From: Cyprinodon diabolis | Taxonomy: Eukaryota; Chordata; Actinopteri; Cyprinodontiformes; Cyprinodontidae | NCBI GenBank assembly: GCA_030533445.1 | Contig: JARPUW010000520.1 | Coordinates: forward strand, 150,001-214,000 | DNA length: 64,000 nucleotides | Direction: 5' to 3' | Part shown: positions 11,601-24,487 of the stretch, piece by piece | How the letters are laid out: each line of letters opens with the position of its first letter | How positions within the stretch are numbered: the first letter of the stretch is position 1 | Notes under the pieces: model-generated | What the model was told of the DNA's origin: nothing | Seen by the model: the letters and a program-made list of their open reading frames with translations, nothing else | Database searches by the model: none | Position numbers and translations under genes: made by a program

Positions 11601-11869
11601 CCCATTCATTTCCTATGGGATTTTTTTGCGACGTTTTCGCTAATAATTCGCAAACCTTCGGACTAATGAGAAAGTTTTATACAAGCACACATCACCCCAT
11701 TGGTCCCGACGCGTGTGCCAACTTTGGGCCCGATCCGCCAAACCGTGCGGGACTAGTTACGCGCCGAAGTTTTGGGTATACGGGAGAATTATAATAATAA
11801 TAATAATACGCGGAATAAATATGTGCAATAGTAGTAGGTGGGCCATGCCTTCGGCATGTGGCCCCCCAA
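8629..11869. repeat. Macrosatellite unit U3 (3241 bp)
   Basis: Type A unit with five palindromes and close to U2 in its leader. Private changes include GATTAGTTTCC near 9570, CACATAAGC near 10912 and TCCAAACAAACG near 10981. It is 72 bp longer than U2 because its end junction contains one hairpin module. Confidence 0.92.
11791..11869. repeat. TAA-linked hairpin module, single copy (end of U3)
   Basis: A (TAA)n run is followed by ACGCGGAATAAATATG, CAATAGTAGTAGGTGG, and a hairpin CATGCC (11844-11849), loop TTC, GGCATG (11853-11858). The module ends in GGCCCCCCAA before CTAG. Compared with units that lack it, exactly 72 bp are added. Because both edges are AAT-rich, gain or loss by slippage or exchange between AAT repeats is easy to picture. 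Confidence 0.9.
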
Positions 11870-11906
11870 CTAGAAAATTTCTAAAGAAATTTTGAGGGGG
11901 GCCACC
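11826..11906. repeat. Compound inverted repeat formed by module plus unit start
   Basis: When a module is present, GTAGGTGG in the module faces CCACCTAC in segment a, and GGCCCCCC faces GGGGGGCC. Between them lie the module's CATGCC/GGCATG hairpin and the AAAATTTC/GAAATTTT hairpin. The result is a nested palindrome of about 80 bp with two internal stems. It forms only at junctions with a module, because the left arm is absent elsewhere. Confidence 0.75.
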
Positions 11907-14900
11907 TACTGCCCGTCTGGGGAACCGGGCCAATACGGCCCTGGCAAGTGACGTCGGGGCTCCCCAGACCAACTGCTTACGCCTTTGAGGGCTGCTGAGG
12001 GAAGGAAAGAGGGCAAGTTCATGGGCAAAGAGAGCTGTGTGCCACTTGTGCTGAAATCTGGGAAATAGACGTGCACAGAGTATGATGCACAAGGGTAATA
12101 TGGGTTGTCCATATTGAAACACAGTGGGTAAAGCCCAGTTGGCGGGCTTCGCCCGCCTGCTAGGAGCCATCTCAGTGAAGAAAAAAATCACCAATGGCGG
12201 GCTCTGCCCGCCTTCTAAGAGCCATTGCAGTGATGAAATCACCAATGGCGGGCTCCGCCCGCCTGCTAAGAGCCATTGCAGTGATGTAATCACCTTTGGC
12301 GGGCTCCGCCCGCCTGTTACCATTGGCGGGCTCCGCCCGCCTTCTAAGAGCCATTGCAGTGATGAAATCACCAATGGCAATGAGCAATATGCCAGAATGT
12401 ATGAGTGTGTATAAGGAAGAGGCTTTTATTCTGTAGAGTCCTTGTAGTCTTATTTTGAAAGTCTATCATGAATGTGCATCAAAAGATGGGTCACGCCCAG
12501 CAGTGATATAGAATCCATTTCCAAATGTTAAATCACTGGTTTTCCATGTTATTAGGTGAATAGTTGCTGTATTACAGAGTAAATGGGAGACTTTTATTGT
12601 GAAATTTGCTCTGGGGTGTGTTTTGAAAAGGTCACTAGAGTCTAATAAAAACAACCTGGAAGAGTTTGGGTCATAATGTTGAGCCATTTGCATCAATTAA
12701 TGCATTACTATAATCTAGAGGCTTTTATTTTGTAGGGTCCCTGGAGTCTTATTTTGAAAGTCCAACAGAGTTGTGTTTATAGAAAATGTTCAGACCCGTC
12801 AATGATAGTTGATTACTTTCCAATCGTTAAATCACTCTTTTTCCATGTTATTAGGGCAGTAGATGAAGCGGAAATGGGAGGCTTTTATTTTGAAATTTGC
12901 TATAGGGTGTGTTTTAAACAGTCTCCTAGAGTCTATTCTCTAAAACGGGGTTGAGTTTGGGTCATAATGTTGAGCCATATAGAGCAATAAATATATGTAA
13001 AAAATATAGAGGCTTTTATTTTGTAGGGTCCCTGGAGTCTTATTTTGAAAGTCTATCAGTGCTGAGTGGCAAGGGAAGTGTCATGTACAGCAGTCATATA
13101 GTATCCATTTCCCAATGTTAAATCAGTCCTTTCACCCTCCATTAGATTAATATGTGCTGTTTAAAACAGCAGAGGTAAAATCTGTTTGAAGCTTGGTAAC
13201 CTTGACAACGCTTAACGAGCCTCTCACTGACACAGACAACAGCTGCACTCACTATTGGTTTCTTCTTCCCAGGCTTTTTTGTATGGGAAGAACGGCACCG
13301 AACAAACGACTACTGATCAAAAACCGTATGAGTTATTCAAAAAACATTTTCACCATGAGCATCAGCAATCCTTCGACTCCAACTATACCAACTTTGGTGT
13401 ATGTGTGTCATTCAGAAAAATATTTATGACGAGTTGAAAACACATAGTCTGATTCGTTTTTCTCCCATCTTCAGCTCAAAAAGAATGGAGAAAGGCTGAA
13501 ACTCTCATCCACTTTAGGTTGGTCTGGAGGGTTTTTAAGGCAAAGTATTAATCCTACCGTAATTCCGAAGACATTGTGTGAGTCCAGAGGTTTCAGTCTA
13601 CAAACTGACCAAAAATGGTGACTGTAGCTCCAAATATGTGGCCGTGAGGGCGAGAATAAGATGTTTGATCTTAAAAAATGGCCGCCTCACACTAAGATTT
13701 CAGCAGCTGCACTCTAGCAGGCTGCTGCAGAAGCTAACTGTCAGCTAGCTTCCAGGTGCTTACCCTCCGAACAAACGACTGCTGAGCAAAAACCGTAAAA
13801 GATATCTGAAAAATTCTTTCAGTGAAAGCAACATCTATCCTTTGTCTCAGACTGGGGTAACCTTCATGTCTGTAGGTCTTTCACAACCCAAAACGAAGCA
13901 CAAACAAAATGGTTGGCCCACCTGCTCCTCCCTTTGTTTGAACTGCAGGACCTCACTCTCACTCACCTTTTAGCTGCTAAAGCACCCCTCCGAACAAACG
14001 ACTGCTGAGTAAAAACCGTAAAAGGTATCTGAAAAATTCTTTTTATCTAAGCGACAGCTATATCTTGTCTTCAATTGGAGTAACTTTCATGGCTGTAGGT
14101 CATCTACAAACTGAATGGGAAGAGAAAGAAAAAGAAAAAACGTTTCATCACACCTAAGCTTCTAATTGAGCTAGCTGCAGCAGGTCACTGTCACTCAGCT
14201 TTCAGGTGCTTAAAATGTCCTCCGAACAAACGACTGCTGAGCAAAAACCGTATGAGTTATTCAAAAAATTTTTTCACCGTGAGCGTCAGTCATCCTTCGA
14301 CTCCAACTATGCCAACTTTGGTGTATGTGTGTCATTCAGAAAAATATTTATGACGAGTTTAAAACACATAGTCGGATTCGTTTTTCTCCCCTCTTCTGCT
14401 CCAAAACCAATGAAAAACGGCTCTGATTTTCATCGACTTTAGGTCGGTCTGGAGGGTTTTTAAGGAAAAGTATTAATCCTACCGTAATTCCGAAGATATT
14501 GTGTGGGTCCAGAGATTTCAGTCTACAAACTGACCAAAAATGGTGACTCTAGCTATAAATATGTGGCCGTGAGGGCGAGTTTAAAATGTTTTTTTTGTGT
14601 TTAAAAAACGCCTGCCTCACACTCTAGCTTTTCAGTTGCTCCACTCTAGCAGGCTGGATTTTGCTAAAACTTTGTGGCGCTTGAGGTCTGATTATACAAA
14701 AACCGTAGCAGTTATCAACATACCGTCTTCAGTTTTAAATAGACGAAGGATTTATCTACAAACTGAGCTTCAAACTGTTTTTCTAGGTGAATGTATGCCG
14801 ACACAGTGAAGTGCTGTTTTTTATGCTTTTTTTTTCCTCTCCCCATTCATTTCCTATGGGATTTTTTTGCGACGTTTTCGCTAATAATTCGCAAACCTTC

Positions 14901-15038
14901 GGACTAATGAGAAAGTTTTATACAAGCACACATCACCCCATTGGTCCCGACGCGTGTGCCAACTTTGGGCCCGATCCGCCAAACCGTGCGGGACTAGTTA
15001 CGCGCCGAAGTTTTGGGTATACGGGAGAATTATAATAA
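11870..15038. repeat. Macrosatellite unit U4 (3169 bp)
   Basis: Type A unit with five palindromes, a member of the U1/U4/U13 family (CACAGAGTATG, ATAGAGCAATAA, ATGTACAGCAG, CTCATCCAC, AAGGCAAAG). It has eight T's at 14589-14596 where most units have seven, which breaks the longest plus-strand frame of segment d. No hairpin module at its end. Confidence 0.92.
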
Positions 15039-18000
15039 CTAGAAAATTTCTAAAGAAATTTTGAGGGGGGCCACCTACTGCCCGTCTGGGGAACCGGGCC
15101 AATACGGCCCTGGCAAGTGACGTCGGGGCTCCCCAGACCAACTGCTTACGCCTTTGAGGGCTGCTGAGGGAAGGAAAGAGGGCAAGTTCATGGGCAAAGA
15201 AAGCTGTGTGCCACTTGTGCTGAAATCTGGGAAATAGACGTGCACAGCGTATGATGCACAAGGGTAATATGGGTTGTCCATATTGAAACACAGTGGGTAA
15301 AGCCCAGTTGGCGGGCTTCGCCCGCCTGCTAGGAGCCATCTCAGTGAAGAAAAAAATCACCAATGGCGGGCTCTGCCCGCCTTCTAAGAGCCATTGCAGT
15401 GATGAAATCACCAATGGCGGGCTCCGCCCGCCTGCTAAGAGCCATTGCAGTGATGTAATCACCTTTGGCGGGCTCCGCCCGCCTGTTACCATTGGCGGGC
15501 TCCGCCCGCCTTCTAAGAGCCATTGCAGTGATGAAATCACCAATGGCAATGAGCAATATGCCAGAATGTATGAGTGTGTATAAGGAAGAGGCTTTTATTC
15601 TGTAGAGTCCTTGTAGTCTTATTTTGAAAGTCTATCATGAATGTGCATCAAAAGATGGGTCACGCCCAGCAGTGATATAGAATCCATTTCCAAATGTTAA
15701 ATCACTGGTTTTCCATGTTATTAGGTGAATAGTTGCTGTATTACAGAGTAAATGGGAGACTTTTATTGTGAAATTTGCTCTGGGTGTGTTTTGAAAAGGT
15801 CACTAGAGTCTAATAAAAACAACCTGGAAGAGTTTGGGTCATAATGTTGAGCCATTTGCATCAATTAATGCATTAGTATAATCTAGAGGCTTTTATTTTG
15901 TAGGGTCCCTGGAGTCTTATTTTGAAAGTCCAACAGAGTTGTGTTTATAGAAAATGTTCAGACCCGTCAATGATAGTTGATTACTTTCCAATCGTTAAAT
16001 CACTCTTTTTCCATGTTATTAGGGCAGTAGATGAAGCGGAAATGGGAGGCTTTTATTTTGAAATTTGCTACAGGGTGTGTTTTAAACAGTCTCCTAGAGT
16101 CTATTCTCTAAAACGGGGTTGAGTTTGGGTCATAATGTTGAGCCATATAGGGCAATAAATATATGTAAAAAATATAGAGGCTTTTATTTTGTAGGGTCCC
16201 TGGAGTCTTATTTTGAAAGTCTATCAGTGCTGAGTGGCAAGGGAAGTGTCATGGACAGCAGTCATATAGTATCCATTTCCCAATGTTAAATCAGTCCTTT
16301 CACCCTCCATTAGATTAATATGTGCTGTTTAAAACAGCAGAGGTAAAATCTGTTTGAAGCTTGGTAACCTTGACAACGCTTAACGAGCCTCTCACTGACA
16401 CAGACAACAGCTGCACTCACTATTGGTTTCTTCTTCCCAGGCTTTTTTGTATGGGAAGAACGGCACCGAACAAACGACTACTGATCAAAAACCGTATGAG
16501 TTATTCAAAAAACATTTTCACCATGAGCATCAGCAATCCTTCGACTCCAACTATACCAACTTTGGTGTATGTGTGTCATTCAGAAAAATATTTATGACGA
16601 GTTGAAAACACATAGTCTGATTCGTTTCTCTCCCATCTTCAGCTCAAAAAGAATAGAGAAAGGCTGAAACTCTCATCGACTTTAGGTTGGTCTGGACGGT
16701 TTTTAAGGAAAAGTATTAATCCTACCGTAATTCCGAAGACATTGTGTGAGTCCAGAGGTTTCAGTCTACAAACTGACCAAAAATGGTGACTGTAGCTCCA
16801 AATATGTGGCCGTGAGGGCGAGAATAAGATGTTTGATCTTAAAAGAATGGCCGCCTCACACTAAGATTTCAGCAGCTGCACTCTAGCAGGCTGCTGCAGA
16901 AGCTAACTGTCAGCTAGCTTCCAGGTGCTTACCCTCCGAACAAACGACTGCTGAGCAAAAACCGTAAAAGATATCTGAAAAATTCTTTCAGTGAAAGCAA
17001 CATCTATCCTTTGTCTCAGACTGGGGTAACCTTCATGTCTGTAGGTCTTTCACAACCCAAAACGAAGCACAAACAAAATGGTTGGCCCACCTGCTCCTCC
17101 CTTTGTTTGAACTGCAGGACCTCACTCTCACTCACCTTTTAGCTGCTAAAGCACCCCTCCGAACAAACGACTGCTGAGTAAAAACCGTAAAAGGTATCTG
17201 AAAAATTATTTTTATCTAAGCGACAGCTATATCTTGTCTTCAATTGGAGTAACTTTCATGGCTGTAGGTCATCTACAACCTGAATGGGAAGAGAAAGAAA
17301 AAGAAAAAACGTTTTGTCACACCTGATCTTCTAATTGAGCTAGCTGCAGCAGGACACTCTCCCCCAGCTTTCAGCTGCTTAAAATGTCCTCCGAACAAAC
17401 GACTGCTGAGCAAAAACCGTATGAGTTATTCAAAATATTTTTTCACCGTGAGCGTCAGCCATCCTTCGACTCCAACTATGCCAACTTTGGTGTATGTGTG
17501 TCATTCAGAAAAATATTTATGACGAGTTTAAAACACATAGTCTGATTCGTTTTTCTCCCCTCTTCTGCTCCAAAACCAATGAAAAACGGCTCTGATTTTC
17601 ATCGACTTTAGGTCGGTCTGGAGGGTTTTTAAGGAAAAGTATTAATCCTACCGTAATTCCGAAGATATTGTGTGGGTCCAGAGATTTCAGTCTACAAACT
17701 GACCAAAAATGGTGACTCTAGCTATAAATATGTGGCCGTGAGGGCGAGTTTAAAATGTTTTTTTGTGTTTAAAAAACGCCTGCCTCACACTCTAGCTTTT
17801 CAGTTGCTCCACTCTAGCAGGCTGGATTTTGCTAAAACTTTGTGGCGCTTGAGGTCTGATTATACAAAAACCGTAGCAGTTATCAACATACCGTCTTCAG
17901 TTTTAAATAGACGAAGGATTTATCTACAAACTGAGCTTCAAACTGTTTTTCTAGGTGAATGTATGCCGACACAGTGAAGTGCTGTTTTTTATGCTTTTTT

Positions 18001-18209
18001 TTTCCTCTCCCCATTCATTTCCTATGGGATTTTTTTGCGACGTTTTCGCTAATAATTCGCAAACCTTCGGACTAATGAGAAAGTTTTATACAAGCACACA
18101 TCACCCCATTGGTCCCGACGCGTGTGCCAACTTTGGGCCCGATCCGCCAAACCGTGCGGGACTAGTTACGTGCCGAAGTTTTGGGTATACGGGAGAATTA
18201 TAATAATAA
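15039..18209. repeat. Macrosatellite unit U5 (3171 bp) with a divergent patch
   Basis: Type A unit with five palindromes and CTCTGGGTGTG (one G fewer) in c1. Between about 17205 and 17460 it carries a cluster of changes seen in no other unit here: AAATTATTTTTATC, CTACAACCTG, ACGTTTTGTCACACCTGATC, GGACACTCTCCCCC, CAGCTGCTT, AAAATATTTTTTC and CAGCCATCC. The junction is TAATAATAA-CTAG without a module. Confidence 0.9.
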
Positions 18210-21200
18210 CTAGAAAATTTCTAAAGAAATTTTGAGGGGCGCCACCTACTGCCCGTCTGGGGAACCGGGCCAATACGGCCCTGGCAAGTGATGTCGGGGC
18301 TCCCCAGACCAACTGCTTATGCCTTTGAGGGCTGCTGAGGGAAGGAAAGAGGGCTAGGTCATGGGCAAAGAGAGCTGTGTGCCACCTGTGCTGAAATCTG
18401 GGTAATAGACGTGCACAGCGTATGATGCACAAGGGTAATATGGGTTGTCCATATTGAACCGCAGTGGGTAAAGCTCAGTTGGTGGGCTCCGCCCGCCTGC
18501 TAGGAGCCCTTGCAGCGATGAAAAAAATCCCCAATGGCGGGCATTGCCCGCCTGCTAAGAGCCATTGCAGTGATGAAATCACCAATGGCGGGCTCCGCCC
18601 GCCTGCTAGGAGCCATTGCAGTGATGAAAAAAATCACCATTGGCGGGCTCCGCCCGCCTCCTAACAGCCATTGCAGTGATGAAATCACCAATGGCGGGCT
18701 CCGCCCGCCTTCTAAGAGCCATTGCAGTGATGAAATTACAAATGGCTATAAGCAATATGCCAGAATGTATGAGTGTGTATAAGGAAGAGGCTTTTATTTT
18801 GTAGAGTCCCTGTAGTCTTATTTTGAAAGTCTATCATGGAAGTGCATCTATAGATGGGTCATGCCCAGCAGTGATATAGAATCCATTTCCAAATGTTAAA
18901 TCACTGGTTTTCCATGTTATTAGGTGAATAGTTCCTGTATTACAGAGTAAATGGGGGACTTTTATTGTGAAATTTGCTCTGGGGTGTGTTTTGAAAAGGT
19001 CACTAGAGTCTAATAAAAACAACCTGGAAGAGTTTGGGTCATAATGTTGAGCCATTTGCATCAATTAATGCATTAGTATAATCTAGAGGCTTTTATTTTG
19101 TAGGGTCCCTGGAGTCTTATTTTGAAAGTCCAACAGAGTTGTGTTTATAGAAAATGTTCAGACCCGTCAATGATAGTTGATTACTTTCCAATCGTTAAAT
19201 CACTCTTTTTCCATGTTATTAGGGCAGTAGATGAAGCGGAAATGGGAGGCTTTTATTTTGAAATTTGCTATAGGGTGTGTTTTAAACAGTCTCCTAGAGT
19301 CTATTCTCTAAAATGGGGTTGAGTTTGGGTCATAATGTTGAGCCATATAGGGCAATAAATATATGTAAAAAATATAGAGGCTTTTATTTTGAAGGGTCCC
19401 TGGAGTCTTATTTTGAAAGTCTATCAGTGCTGAGTGGCAAGGGAAGTGTCATGGACGGCAGTCATATAGTATCCATTTCCCAATGTTAAATCAGTGCTTT
19501 CACCCTCCATTAGATTAATATGTGCTGTTTAAAACAGCAGAGGTAAAATCTGTTTGAAGCTTGGTAACCTTGACAACGCTTAATGAGCCTCTCACTGACA
19601 CAGACAACAGCTGCACTCACTATTGGTTTCTTCTTCCCAGGCTTTTTTGTATGGGAAGAACGGCACCGAACAAACGACTGCTGAGCAAAAACCGTATGAG
19701 TTATTAAAAAGAAAATTTCACCATGAGCATCAGCAATCCTTCGACTCCAACTATACCAACTTTGGTGTATGTGTGTCATTCAGAACAATATTTATGACGA
19801 CTTGAAAACACATAGTCTGATTCGTTTTTCTCCCATCTTCAGCTTAAAAAGAATGGAGAAAGGCTGAAACTCATCGACTTTAGGTTGGTCTGGAGGGTTT
19901 TTAAGGAAAAGTATTAATCCTACCGTAATTCCGAAGACATTGTGTGAGTCCAGAGGTTTCAGTCTACAAACTGACCAAAAATGGTGACTGTAGGTCCAAA
20001 TATGTGGCCGTGAGGGCGAGAATAAGATGTTTGATCTTAAAAAAATGGCCGCCTCACACTAAGATTTCAGCAGCTGCACTCTAGCAGGCTGCTGCAGAAG
20101 CTAACTGTCAGCTAGCTTCCAGGTGCTTACCCTCCGAACAAACGACTGCTGAGCAAAAACCGTAAAAGGTATCTGAAAAATTCTTTCAGTGAAAGCAACA
20201 TCTATCCTTTGTCTCAGACTGGGGTAACCTTCATGTCTGTAGGTCTTTCACAACCCAAAACGAAGCAAAAACAAAATGGTTGGCCCACCTGCTCCTCCCT
20301 TTCTTTTAACTGCAGGACCTCACTCTCACTCACCTTTCAGCTGCTAAAGCACCCCTCCGAACAAACGACTGCTGAGTAAAAACCGTAAAAGGTATCTGAA
20401 AAATTCTTTTTATCTAAGCGACAGCTATATCTTGTCTTCAATTGGAGTAACTTTCATGGCTGTAGGTCATCTACAAACTGAATGGGAAGAGAAAGAAAAA
20501 GAAAAAACGTTTCATCACACCTAAGCTTCTAATTGAGCTAGCTGCAGCAGGTCACTGTCACTCAGCTTTCAGGTGCTTAAAATGTCCTCCGAACAAACGA
20601 CTGCTGAGCAAAAACCGTATGAGTTATTCAAAAAATTTTTTCACCGTGAGCGTCAGTCATCCTTCGACTCCAACTATGCCAACTTTGGTGTATGTGTGTC
20701 ATTCAGAAAAATATTTATGACGAGTTTAAAACACATAGTCGGATTCGTTTTTCTCCCCTCTTCTGCTCCAAAACCAATGAAAAACGGCTCTGATTTTCAT
20801 CGACTTTAGGTCGGTCTGGAGGGTTTTTAAGGAAAAGTATTAATCCTACCGTAATTCCGAAGATATTGTGTGGGTCCAGAGATTTCAGTCTACAAACTGA
20901 CCAAAAATGGTGACTCTAGCTATAAATATGTGGCCGTGAGGGCGAGTTTAAAATGTTTTTTTTGTGTTTAAAAAACGCCTGCCTCACACTCTAGCTTTTC
21001 AGTTGCTCCACTCTAGCAGGCTGGATTTTGCTAAAACTTTGTGGCGCTTGAGGTCTGATTATACAAAAACCGTAGCAGTTATCAACATACCGTCTTCAGT
21101 TTTAAATAGACGAAGGATTTATCTACAAACTGAGCTTCAAACTGTTTTTCTAGGTGAATGTATGCCGACACAGTGAAGTGCTGTTTTTTATGCTTTTTTT

Positions 21201-21405
21201 TTCCTCTCCCCATTCATTTCCTATGGGATTTTTTTGCGACGTTTTCGCTAATAATTCGCAAACCTTCGGACTAATGAGAAAGTTTTATACAAGCACACAT
21301 CACCCCATTGGTCCCGACGCGTGTGCCAACTTTGGGCCCGATCCGCCAAACCGTGCGGGACTAGTTACGCGCCGAAGTTTTGGGTATACGGGAGAATTAT
21401 AATAA
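18210..21405. repeat. Macrosatellite unit U6 (3196 bp), type B
   Basis: Type B leader: GTGATGTCGG, GGCTAGGTCATGG, GCCACCTGTG, GGTAATAGAC, GAACCGCAG and AAGCTCAGTTGG. From its leader to about 19480 it matches U10 at an offset of 12980 bp. It has eight T's at 20956-20963. No module at its end. Confidence 0.92.
18481..18746. repeat. GC-palindrome minisatellite of U6, five copies with variant stem and loop
   Basis: The first copy reads GGTGGGCTCCGCCCGCC, where the arm change gives a T opposite G. The second has an ATT loop (GGCGGGCATTGCCCGCC). The last three have TCC loops. The linkers differ from type A units, making the array 28 bp longer. U10 has the same array at 31461-31726. Confidence 0.9.
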
Positions 21406-21676
21406 CTAGAAAATTTCTAAAGAAATTTTGAGGGGGGCCACCTACTGCCCGTCTGGGGAACCGGGCCAATACGGCCCTGGCAAGTGACGTCGGGGCTCCC
21501 CAGACCAACTGCTTACGCCTTTGAGGGCTGCTGAGGGAAGGAAAGAGGGCAAGTTCATGGGCAAAGAGAGCTGTGTGCCACTTGTGCTGAAATCTGGGAA
21601 ATAGACGTGCACAGCGTATGATGCACAAGGGTAATATGGGTTGTCCATATTGAAACACAGTGGGTAAAGCCCAGTT

Positions 21677-21836
21677 GGCGGGCTTCGCCCGCCTGCTAGG
21701 AGCCATCTCAGTGAAGAAACAAATCACCAATGGCGGGCTCTGCCCGCCTTCTAAGAGCCATTGCAGTGATGAAATCACCAATGGCGGGCTCCGCCCGCCT
21801 GCTAAGAGCCATTGCAGTGATGTAATCACCAATGGC
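21677..21836. repeat. GC-palindrome minisatellite of U7, three copies
   Basis: The loops are TTC, TCT and TCC. The 51-bp and 27-bp repeats present in most type A units are missing, and the linker passes directly from GTGATGTAATCACC to AATGGCAATG. The array is 78 bp shorter than the standard, a simple loss of two repeats. Confidence 0.9.
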
Positions 21837-24487
21837 AATGAGCAATATGCCAGAATGTATGAGTGTGTATAAGGAAGAGGCTTTTATTCTGTAGAGTCCT
21901 TGTAGTCTTATTTTGAAAGTCTATCATGAATGTGCATCAAAAGATGGGTCACGCCCAGCAGTGATATAGAATCCATTTCCAAATGTTAAATCACTGGTTT
22001 TCCATGTTATTAGGTGAATAGTTGATGTATTACAGAGTAAATGGGAGACTTTTATTGTGAAATTTGCTCTGGGGTGTGTCTTGAAAAGGTCACTAGAGTC
22101 TAATAAAAACAACCTGGAAGAGTTTGGGTCATAATGTTGAGCCATTTGCATCAATTAATGCATTAGTATAATCTAGAGGCTTTTATTTTGTAGGGTCCCT
22201 GGAGTCTTATTTTGAAAGTCCAACAGAGTTGTGTTTATAGAAAATGTTCAGACCCGTCAATGATAGTTGATTACTTTCCAATCGTTAAATCACTCTTTTT
22301 CCATGTTATTAGGGCAGTAGATGAAGCGGAAATGGGAGGCTTTTATTTTGAAATTTGCTATAGGGTGTGTTTTAAACAGTCTCCTAGAGTCTATTCTCTA
22401 AAACGGGGTTGAGTTTGGGTCATAATGTTGAGCCATATAGGGCAATAAATATATGTAAAAAATATAGAGGCTTTTATTTTGTAGGGTCCCTGGAGTCTTA
22501 TTTTGAAAGTCTATCAGTGATGAGTGGCAAGGGAAGTGTCATGGACAGCAGTCATATAGTATCCATTTCCCAATGTTAAATCAGTGCTTTCACCCTCCAT
22601 TAGATTAATATGTGCTGTTTAAAACAGCAGAGATAAAATCTGTTTGAAGCTTGGTAACCTTGACAACGCTTAAGGAGCCTCTCACTGACACAGACAACAG
22701 CTGCACTCACTATTGGTTTCTTCTTCCCAGGCTTTTTTGTATGGGAAGAACGGCACCGAACAAACGACTGCTGAGCAAAAACCGTATGAGTTATTAAAAA
22801 AAAAAATTCACCATGAGCATCAGCAATCCTTCGACTCCAACTATACCAACTTTGGTGTATGTGTGTCATTCAGAACAATATTTATGACGACTTGAAAACA
22901 CATAGTCTGATTCGTTTCTCTCCCATCTTCAGCTCAAAAAGAATGGAGAAAGGCTGAAACTCATCGACTTTAGGTTGGTCTGGAGGGTTTTTAAGGAAAA
23001 GTATTAATCCTACCGTGATTCCGAAGACATTGCGTGAGTCCAGAGGTTTCAGTCTACAAACTGACCAAAAATGGTGACTGTAGCTCCAAATATGTGGCCG
23101 TGAGGGCGAGAATAAGATGTTTGATCTTAAAAAAATGGCCGCCTCACACTAAGATTTCAGCAGCTGCACTCTAGCAGGCTGCTGCAGAAGCTAACTGTCA
23201 GCTAGCTTCCAGGTGCTTACCCTCCGAACAAACGACTGCTGAGCAAAAACCGTAAAAGATATCTGAAAAATTCTTTCAGTGAAAGCAACATCTATCCTTT
23301 GTCTCAGACTGGGGTAACCTTCATGTCTGTAGGTCTTTCACAACCCAAAACGAAGCACAAACAAAATGGTTGGCCCACCTGCTCCTCCCTTTGTTTGAAC
23401 TGCAGGACATCACTCTCACTCACCTTTTAGCTGCTAAAGCACCCCTCCGAACAAACGACTGCTGAGTAAAAACCGTAAAAGGTATCTGAAAAATTCTTTT
23501 TATCTAAGCTACAGCTATATCTTGTCTTCAATTGGAGTAACTTTCATGGCTGTAGGTCATCTACAAACTGAATGGGAAGAGAAAGAAAAAGAAAAAACGT
23601 TTCATCACACCTAAGCTTCTAATTGAGCTAGCTGCAGCAGGTCACTGTCACTCAGCTTTCAGGTGCTTAAAATGTCCTCCGAACAAACGACTGCTGAGCA
23701 AAAACCGTATGAGTTATTCAAAAAATTTTTTCACCGTGAGCGTCAGTCATCCTTCGACTCCAACTATGCCAACTTTGGTGTATGTGTGTCATTCAGAAAA
23801 ATATTTATGACGAGTTTAAAACACATAGTCTGATTCGTTTTTCTCCCCTCTTCTGCTCCAAAACCAATGAAAAACGGCTCTGATTTTCATCGACTTTAGG
23901 TCGGTCTGGAGGGTTTTTAAGGAAAAGTATTAATCCTACCGTAATTCCGAAGATATTGTGTGGGTCCAGAGATTTCAGTCTACAAACTGACCAAAAATGG
24001 TGACTCTAGCTATAAATATGTGGCCGTGAGGGCGAGTTTAAAATGTTTTTTTGTGTTTAAAAAACGCCTGCCTCACACTCTAGCTTTTCAGTTGCTCCAC
24101 TCTAGCAGGCTGGATTTTGCTAAAACTTTGTGGCGCTTGAGGTCTGATTATACAAAAACCGTAGCAGTTATCAACATACCGTCTTCAGTTTTAAATAGAC
24201 GAAGGATTTATCTACAAACTGAGCTTCAAACTGTTTTTCTAGGTGAATGTATGCCGACACAGTGAAGTGCTGTTTTTTATGCTTTTTTTTACCTCTTCCC
24301 ATTCATTTCCTATGGGATTTTTTTGCGACGTTTTCGCTAATAATTCGCAAACCTTCGGACTAATGAGAAAGTTTTATACAAGCACACATCACCCCATTGG
24401 TCCCGACGCGTGTGCCAACTTTGGGCCCGATCCGCCAAACCGTGCGGGACTAGTTACGTGCCGAAGTTTTGGGTATACGGGAGAATT

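Noticed and set aside
11844..11873. Module hairpin 11 bases before CTAG, like a Helitron 3' end
   Set aside because: The base after CTAG is A, not the T expected at a Helitron target. CTAG is also present in units without the module, and there is no matching TC start. The resemblance is probably coincidental.
18471..18482. AAGCTCAGTTGG in type B units resembles a tRNA A box
   Set aside because: No B box or cloverleaf follows at a suitable distance, and type A units have AAGCCCAGTTGG. Not a tRNA gene or a supportable tRNA-derived SINE head.
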